Positions 38,080-42,837 of a stretch of DNA of 42,837 nt are shown piece after piece. Made by a program: the position numbers and the translations under genes. This DNA is from Gallionella sp. GTDB lineage: Bacteria; Pseudomonadota; Gammaproteobacteria; Burkholderiales; Gallionellaceae. The DNA lies in contig JABEVF010000078.1 of NCBI GenBank assembly GCA_013043965.1, forward strand, positions 1-42,837, in the 5' to 3' direction. Numbering within the stretch: the first letter of the stretch is position 1; each line of letters starts with the position of its first letter. Under the pieces are notes generated by a model that did no database searches, was not told where the DNA came from, and worked only from the letters and a program-made list of their open reading frames with translations.

Positions 38080-38376
38080 ATGGCAAACGTAAACGGAGTA
38101 GCACTGGGCATGATTGAAACCCGCGGACTGGTACCGGCAATTGAAGCGGCAGACGCAATGACGAAGGCAGCGGAAGTTCGTCTGGTCGGCCGCCAGTTCG
38201 TTGGCGGCGGTTATGTAACCGTGCTGGTGCGAGGTGAAACGGGTGCGGTAAACGCAGCCGTGCGTGCCGGCGCGGATGCGTGCGAGCGCGTGGGTGACGG
38301 CCTGGTGGCAGCGCACATCATCGCCCGCGTGCATTCGGAAGTAGAGAGCATCCTGCCCGATACAGTTGCAAAATAA
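38080..38376 (+). CDS. csoS1A: Carboxysome shell hexamer protein CsoS1 (paralogue 2)
   Basis: The second 98-residue BMC hexamer differs from paralogue 1 at only a few residues, mostly at the two ends (MANVNGVALG and ILPDTVAK). It starts 50 bases after paralogue 1, behind AGAAGGA. It shares a 77-bp block identical with the other two copies. Confidence 0.95.
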   Translation: MANVNGVALGMIETRGLVPAIEAADAMTKAAEVRLVGRQFVGGGYVTVLVRGETGAVNAAVRAGADACERVGDGLVAAHIIARVHSEVESILPDTVAK

Positions 38377-38422
38377 TTAAAAGCAGTTTGAAAATATATT
38401 TACCTGAAAAGGAGTAATGAAA

Positions 38423-38752
38423 ATGGCAACCGTAAATGGAATAGCACTGGGAATGATAGAAACCCGCGGTTTGGTTCCTGCAATTGAAGCGGCAGACGCA
38501 ATGACGAAGGCAGCGGAAGTTCGCCTGGTTGGTCGTCAGTTCGTCGGTGGCGGATATGTAACCGTGCTGGTGCGCGGTGAAACGGGTGCGGTAAACGCAG
38601 CCGTGCGTGCCGGCGCGGATGCGTGCGAGCGCGTGGGTGACGGCCTGGTGGCAGCGCACATTATTGCTCGCGTGCACTCAGAAGTTGAAAACATTCTTCC
38701 CGAGAGCCCTGAAGCAGGCAGCAGCAGCGGTCTTGACGGCGACTTGAGCTAA
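38423..38752 (+). CDS. csoS1B: Carboxysome shell hexamer protein CsoS1 (paralogue 3, extended C-terminus)
   Basis: The third BMC hexamer is identical in the core but ends in an extra tail (SPEAGSSSGLDGDLS), reaching 109 residues. In H. neapolitanus CsoS1B carries a similar extension. I chose ATG 38423 (MATVNG) because AAGGAG sits 7-13 bases upstream; the ATG at 38417 would add two residues. Confidence 0.94.
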   Translation: MATVNGIALGMIETRGLVPAIEAADAMTKAAEVRLVGRQFVGGGYVTVLVRGETGAVNAAVRAGADACERVGDGLVAAHIIARVHSEVENILPESPEAGSSSGLDGDLS

Positions 38753-38785
38753 GACTAGGCAATCGAGATCAATGGAGTTGTTCAC

Positions 38786-39232
38786 ATGCAGCCAGACCCA
38801 AGATTAAGCGGACATCTGACACGTGCACTTAGCCATGAGCTGGCGGCAGTTCAGCAGTATCTGATGCAAGCCAAACTGGTTGGCCTGTGGGGTATGCCGG
38901 AAATGAGCAGGCAAATTTGCAAGGATGTTCACGAAGAGCTGGAGCACGCTGAGCGGCTGATGGAAAGAATGCTGGTGTTGGGTGTGCCTTCCAACGCCAC
39001 ACAGCTACCACCTGTGCGTACCGGACGCTGTTTGGAGGAAATGTGGCAGATCAACCGCTTGCTTGAAATTGATGCGGTGCGTTTATATGAAGAGGGGTCG
39101 CATTACTGCGCGCGCATAGGTGACATAGAGACGCAGGCGCTGTTCGAAGGAATTCTGAAAGAGGAATTGGGTCATTTGGGCGAGCTTGAACGCCTTCTGC
39201 TGTCGGCACAACAAAAAGGAGCAAAGTCATGA
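38786..39232 (+). CDS. Bacterioferritin-like di-iron protein without haem ligand
   Basis: The 148-residue ferritin-fold protein has all six E. coli Bfr ferroxidase ligands at the same positions: Glu18, Glu51, His54, Glu94, Glu127 and His130. Residue 52, which is the haem ligand Met in Bfr, is Leu, so no haem binding is expected. Such genes are commonly found inside cso operons, where their role is not well defined (iron or oxidative-stress handling). The gene overlaps acRAF by 4 bases (ATGA). Confidence 0.88.
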   Translation: MQPDPRLSGHLTRALSHELAAVQQYLMQAKLVGLWGMPEMSRQICKDVHEELEHAERLMERMLVLGVPSNATQLPPVRTGRCLEEMWQINRLLEIDAVRLYEEGSHYCARIGDIETQALFEGILKEELGHLGELERLLLSAQQKGAKS

Positions 39233-39507
39233 GCATGACAAATGGGATAAACGCTGTTGCTGAATCCGGTTCGGAACACGTGGCAGCTTTTAATCAGCGC
39301 TTCGACTTTGGCAGTTATGGGCAGACCCGTCAGTTTCTTGATCAGTTGGCCGATCTGTCCAAACGCGAAGAATACTATCCGGATGTGAGCTTTGGAAAAA
39401 CGTACGTCAACATCAGTATCGATAGTGCCGGCCAAACTACACTCCGCGAACGCGATTCCTCCTTTATCTTGGATATGCAGGAGCTGGCAAGAAAGACGCG
39501 AGATTGA
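39229..39507 (+). CDS. RuBisCO assembly factor acRAF (pterin dehydratase-like)
   Basis: The 92-residue protein has the fold of pterin-4a-carbinolamine dehydratases (RFDFGSYGQTRQFLDQLADL, then YYPDVSFGKTYVNISI) without the canonical catalytic His pair. This matches acRAF, the chaperone that assists form IA RuBisCO assembly in alpha-carboxysome operons. It overlaps the ferritin-like gene by 4 bases. Confidence 0.85.
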   Translation: MSMTNGINAVAESGSEHVAAFNQRFDFGSYGQTRQFLDQLADLSKREEYYPDVSFGKTYVNISIDSAGQTTLRERDSSFILDMQELARKTRD

Positions 39508-39561
39508 TCATGCGCAGGTCTGGGGAGAGCTCGGCTGGTTGCACCACCTTGGGGAGCCGCG

Positions 39562-40197
39562 ATGACTAACCGGATTATTGCTGTGATCAACCAGAAGGGC
39601 GGAACCGGCAAAACAACGCTGGCGCTAAACCTGGCGGCGGGTTTGTCGAGGAGGGGGTCGGTTCATGTGGTTGACGCCGATCCCCAGCGTTCGGTGACTC
39701 AGTGGGTCGGCATGGGTGGCGGAAATTCTGGTTTGCCGGGAGTCGCGCAGTTGGTCGGGAATCCGACGGCGGTACTGGAGAAATTGATGCGCAATCATCG
39801 TTATGTGGTTGTCGATTGTCCGCCCATGGTGCAGGGTGAAACGGTCGCGACAATCATGCACATGGCACATCAGGTGTTGATACCGGCACTGCCTTCACCG
39901 ATTGATTTGTGGGCCAGTGTGGACATGGCGGTTGCTGTAAACGAAGCGAAAAAGCACAACCCCCGTTTGGGCGCTTATCTGGTGCTTAACCAGCTGGAGA
40001 TACGAAATGCATTGTCGCGCGATATGCGCGAAGCAGTGGCCGGATTTGATGTGCCGGTCTTGACGGCATCCATGCAAAGGCGAGCGGCTTATCGCACTGC
40101 CGCGATTGAAGGACAAAGTGTTTACGGTTTGGGTAAACGCGGTATGCAGGCGGTGGGAGATATTGAAGCAATCATCGAGGAGATTCTATGTCTGTAA
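39562..40197 (+). CDS. mcdA: Carboxysome-positioning ATPase McdA (ParA family)
   Basis: The 211-residue ParA/MinD-type ATPase spreads carboxysomes over the nucleoid. The deviant Walker A is NQKGGTGKTTL (11-20), Walker A' VVDADPQRSVTQW, and Walker B VVVDCPP. The 40-residue C-terminal part has ASMQRRAAYRTAAIEGQSV. It starts with a GGGGAG upstream and overlaps mcdB by 10 bases, the pairing seen in alpha-carboxysome operons. Confidence 0.92.
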   Translation: MTNRIIAVINQKGGTGKTTLALNLAAGLSRRGSVHVVDADPQRSVTQWVGMGGGNSGLPGVAQLVGNPTAVLEKLMRNHRYVVVDCPPMVQGETVATIMHMAHQVLIPALPSPIDLWASVDMAVAVNEAKKHNPRLGAYLVLNQLEIRNALSRDMREAVAGFDVPVLTASMQRRAAYRTAAIEGQSVYGLGKRGMQAVGDIEAIIEEILCL

Positions 40198-40421
40198 AGA
40201 AAATGGGATCCAAACTCGCACAAGGTGTGCGGCAGGTTATGGAACAGAACAAAACAGCGGATGCATTAGAGCAGGTTGACCAGAGCAGCTTGATCACACC
40301 CCAGGTGGATGCTCCAGCCGATAAGAAACCTGCGTCTGCAACAGTGGCAAGTAACGGGTTGCCCAGCAGTCGCGATGCTGAATATAAAGTTCTACACCCA
40401 GAGCGTGTCTGGCCAGATTAA
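40188..40421 (+). CDS. mcdB: Carboxysome-positioning adaptor McdB
   Basis: The short, mostly disordered 77-residue protein overlaps the mcdA end. The C-terminus ([12 protein letters not shown]) carries the conserved Trp of alpha-type McdB proteins. The basic N-terminus ([15 protein letters not shown]) could contact McdA. McdB links carboxysomes to the McdA gradient. Assignment rests on context plus the C-terminal Trp. Confidence 0.8.
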   Translation: MSVKKMGSKLAQGVRQVMEQNKTADALEQVDQSSLITPQVDAPADKKPASATVASNGLPSSRDAEYKVLHPERVWPD

Positions 40422-40555
40422 GGACGGATCAGGAATGCGTGCTGAGCTGTGTGCTGAATCCAGTAACAGCTGAATCAGAGTGTGAACTTCCTGATGATGT
40501 ATGCCAGCACGGTCGACCTTCAGAGTCGATATTAATTATTTTGTCAGGAAACATC

Positions 40556-41356
40556 ATGAGTGTAATTGATCAATACAAAATCGAAAAACAACCCTACTAC
40601 CGTGCGGTGGCCGACGAGGTTGACCTGTACGAATCGGCCTATTCCGTGCGCATGCCGATGATGCTGAAAGGCCCCACCGGTTGCGGCAAGACACGTTTTG
40701 TAGAGTACATGGCATGGAAGCTGGGCAGGCCTTTGATTACCGTAGCCTGTAACGAAGACATGACCGCATCGGATTTGGTCGGCCGTTTCCTGCTGGATGC
40801 CTCCGGTACGCGCTGGCAGGATGGTCCACTGGCCATCGCGGCCAGATTGGGGGCGATCTGCTATCTGGATGAAGTGGTCGAGGCGCGCCAGGACACGACC
40901 GTCGTGATACACCCCTTGACAGATGCTCGCCGCGTATTGCCGCTGGAGAAAAAGGGCGAACTGATACAGGCCCACCCGAATTTCCAGTTGGTCATTTCAT
41001 ATAACCCCGGTTACCAGTCATTGATGAAGGATTTAAAACAGTCCACCAAGCAGCGTTTTGGCGCGCTGGATTTTAATTATCCCTCACATGAAATCGAGGC
41101 AGAAATTGTTGCGCATGAAACCAAGGTGTCGCTGGAGGTCGCGAGCAAGCTGGTGTCGATTGCCGAGCGTGCGCGCAATCTCAAGGGTCATGGACTCGAT
41201 GAAGGCATCTCAACCCGTATGCTGATCTATGCGGGCAGCCTGATTGCAAGCGGCGTAAACCCTCTATCCGCCTGCCAGATGACACTGGTGCGACCGATTA
41301 CCGACGATCCGGATATGCGGGATGCGCTGGATGCGGCAGTTAGCACCTTTTTTTAA
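40556..41356 (+). CDS. cbbQ: RuBisCO activase subunit CbbQ (MoxR-type AAA+)
   Basis: The 266-residue AAA+ ATPase remodels inhibited RuBisCO with CbbO. Walker A is KGPTGCGKT (38-46), Walker B ICYLDEV, sensor [11 protein letters not shown] and arginine-rich [13 protein letters not shown] chose ATG 40556, behind CAGGAA, giving [15 protein letters not shown]; upstream codons are not family-like. A 134-base spacer precedes it. Confidence 0.95.
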   Translation: MSVIDQYKIEKQPYYRAVADEVDLYESAYSVRMPMMLKGPTGCGKTRFVEYMAWKLGRPLITVACNEDMTASDLVGRFLLDASGTRWQDGPLAIAARLGAICYLDEVVEARQDTTVVIHPLTDARRVLPLEKKGELIQAHPNFQLVISYNPGYQSLMKDLKQSTKQRFGALDFNYPSHEIEAEIVAHETKVSLEVASKLVSIAERARNLKGHGLDEGISTRMLIYAGSLIASGVNPLSACQMTLVRPITDDPDMRDALDAAVSTFF

Positions 41357-41416
41357 CTTGGAAAGTTAAACCTGAAAACGAACAGTTAGCCTCCACACAC
41401 CATAGGGATCCGCAGC

Positions 41417-42837
41417 ATGGCAGTTGAACTCGAAAAATATCAGGATATATTGGACGAGCTCGGCGAGCACGCCGGCGAAGTCTTGCGGGCATCCTGGGGT
41501 GAGGCAGCGCGAGTCTTCAGCTCGCGGGGAATTGAAAAATATTACCTTGAAGGCGCAACCGGACTCAAATCATTGGGCCGTGGCACTGATCTGGTCGTCT
41601 CCTTTATCCAGAGCGCTCCGGCTGTGGCACGCGAGCTGGGAGAAGATGCGGTCAGCGACATGCTGGCCGCAACGATCAAGATGTATTCCAAAACCAGTGC
41701 CTCAGTGATTGCTGCAATTTTTTCCAGCAGCCCGGTGGCAGCGGCACGGCTGGGCGATCCCGAGCTCTTTCGCGGTTATCTGCATCTGCTGGATACTCTG
41801 CTGGCACAGGCACCGCGCGGCCTGAAGCCGATGCTGGATCACCTTGATATATTGCTCGGCCAGCTCACGCTGGGCGGCTTGCGCCGCTGGGCCTTGTGGG
41901 GTGCACAGGCGCACAAAACCAATTTTGACGGCCAGCTCAAATACTTCAGTCTGGAAAGCCCCGAGTCCGTGGGTGTGTTGCAAAAGGAACGCAAGGGTAC
42001 ATTGTTCATCGACGTGCAGCGGCGCATGGGTATGTATTTGCGCGCGCTATGGGCGCGTGATTTTTTCATGCGTCCCACCAGCGGTGATTTTGAAAAGCGT
42101 GAAGGCTATCAGCCCTATATCGATGGCTACATCATCCACTTGCCCGACGCCTATGATGACTATGTTTACACCACAGCCGAAGGCGAGGAAAAGCGTGTCA
42201 CCGGCATCGAGCTCTATCGTGCCAGTGCGGCTCATGCAGCCTGCCATCAGGTCTATACCACAAAGCAGTATGACGATACCGGCCTGAGCGCATTGCAACT
42301 AGTGTTGAGCGGGCTGGTCGAGGATGCGCGTATCGAAAAACTGGCGATGGAAAAATTTCCCGGCCTCAGGCAGGCTTGGTCTGTATTGCACACCGCCACC
42401 CCGCAATCCGGCGAGACTTCAGTTGCACTGATGCAAAGACTGGCGCGGCGTTTGCAGGATGAAAATTATTACGACAGCCACGCCTGGGTTGCGCTCGGCC
42501 TTCGTCTGTTTAATGAGAAAAATGAACAGGAAAACGTGACCGAATGGGTGGTGGAAATCGGCAAGCAGCTGGCAGCCGAATTGCAGCTCATGGGTGTGAC
42601 CTACAGCCATTCCAACGACCACATCGACATCCCCTACCGCGACGATAACCGCTACATGTGGGAGTTTGAGGATATACGCGAGACCGGACAGGTTATCGCC
42701 GGTGTGAGTTCACAGCAGATACGCAAAACGGTCAGCGTAATGGAAATGATCAATGCGCTCGACGTGCCGGGTGCAGGTGATGATGCCAATGAAATATGGG
42801 TGCTGAACAGCGAGTTTTTCCGCGACGAGGAAAGCAC
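41417..42837 (+). CDS. cbbO: RuBisCO activase subunit CbbO (partial, cut by window end)
   Basis: The open frame from ATG 41417 (MAVELEKYQDILDELGEH) runs to the window end (473 codons). The helical part (LRASWGEAARVFSSRGIEKY and FIQSAPAVARELGEDAV) and a middle block (ALQLVLSGLVEDARIEKLAM) match CbbO. The VWA domain with the MIDAS site would lie in the missing C-terminus. CbbO binds RuBisCO and couples it to the CbbQ hexamer. The gene follows cbbQ by 60 bases. Confidence 0.9.
   Translation, partial: MAVELEKYQDILDELGEHAGEVLRASWGEAARVFSSRGIEKYYLEGATGLKSLGRGTDLVVSFIQSAPAVARELGEDAVSDMLAATIKMYSKTSASVIAAIFSSSPVAAARLGDPELFRGYLHLLDTLLAQAPRGLKPMLDHLDILLGQLTLGGLRRWALWGAQAHKTNFDGQLKYFSLESPESVGVLQKERKGTLFIDVQRRMGMYLRALWARDFFMRPTSGDFEKREGYQPYIDGYIIHLPDAYDDYVYTTAEGEEKRVTGIELYRASAAHAACHQVYTTKQYDDTGLSALQLVLSGLVEDARIEKLAMEKFPGLRQAWSVLHTATPQSGETSVALMQRLARRLQDENYYDSHAWVALGLRLFNEKNEQENVTEWVVEIGKQLAAELQLMGVTYSHSNDHIDIPYRDDNRYMWEFEDIRETGQVIAGVSSQQIRKTVSVMEMINALDVPGAGDDANEIWVLNSEFFRDEES

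Noticed and set aside
37734..38752. The three csoS1 genes as a tandem repeat or CRISPR-like array
   Set aside because: The repeats are complete BMC genes with their own ribosome binding sites.

Overview
The window looks like a chromosomal segment of a chemolithoautotrophic betaproteobacterium. I infer the order Nitrosomonadales (Gallionellaceae- or Thiobacillus-like) from the gene content and protein style; no 16S rRNA is present to confirm it. It combines conserved housekeeping blocks with a complete-looking alpha-carboxysome operon for CO2 fixation. I recognise no rRNA, tRNA or CRISPR array.

Layout. 1-2150 is gene-poor accessory debris: the C-terminus of an IS30-type transposase, two copies of a serine-recombinase 3' end, a truncated beta-propeller lipoprotein, and a minus-strand gene broken by one in-frame amber codon. 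2150-6610 holds a low-molecular-weight tyrosine phosphatase with no usable start codon, a patatin-like lipase, the ABC-F ATPase YheS and a PagP-like outer-membrane barrel. 6100-16950 is almost all minus strand and translation-centred: thrS-infC-rpmI-rplT-(terminator)-pheS-pheT-ihfA-merR, then serB and the barrel gene. A chemoreceptor gene with a near-consensus sigma-28 promoter lies upstream of thrS.

17267-29525 is plus strand. It opens with an Mla/MCE lipid-transport operon whose ATPase-like protein has lost every catalytic motif. The rest is ndk-rlmN-pilW-rodZ-ispG-hisS-yfgM-bamB-der, a gene order familiar from proteobacteria. 29576-31400 is a second scrap zone: a frameshifted glyoxalase-family gene, a palindromic repeat, a nucleotidyltransferase/partner pair, a decayed ParD-type antitoxin and an IS3 orfA remnant. 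These scraps lie directly upstream of the carboxysome operon.

31682-42837 is the alpha-carboxysome operon: cbbL, cbbS, csoS2, csoSCA, csoS4A, csoS4B, three csoS1 paralogues, a bacterioferritin-like gene, the RuBisCO assembly factor acRAF, the positioning pair mcdA/mcdB, cbbQ, and cbbO (cut by the window end). Together these encode the enzyme, its scaffold, the carbonic anhydrase, shell hexamers and pentamers, an assembly factor, a positioning system and an activase. cbbR is not adjacent. Instead the operon is preceded by an AT-rich region with two copies of a 24-bp direct repeat, which I propose as regulator sites.

The least expected signals are the catalytically dead ABC-ATPase in the mla operon, the AUA start inferred for infC, the phosphatase whose catalytic Cys lies before any standard start codon, the single amber stop in an otherwise open gene, the near-perfect sigma-28 promoter, the alternative hairpins between cbbS and csoS2, and the 77-bp block identical in all three csoS1 genes.
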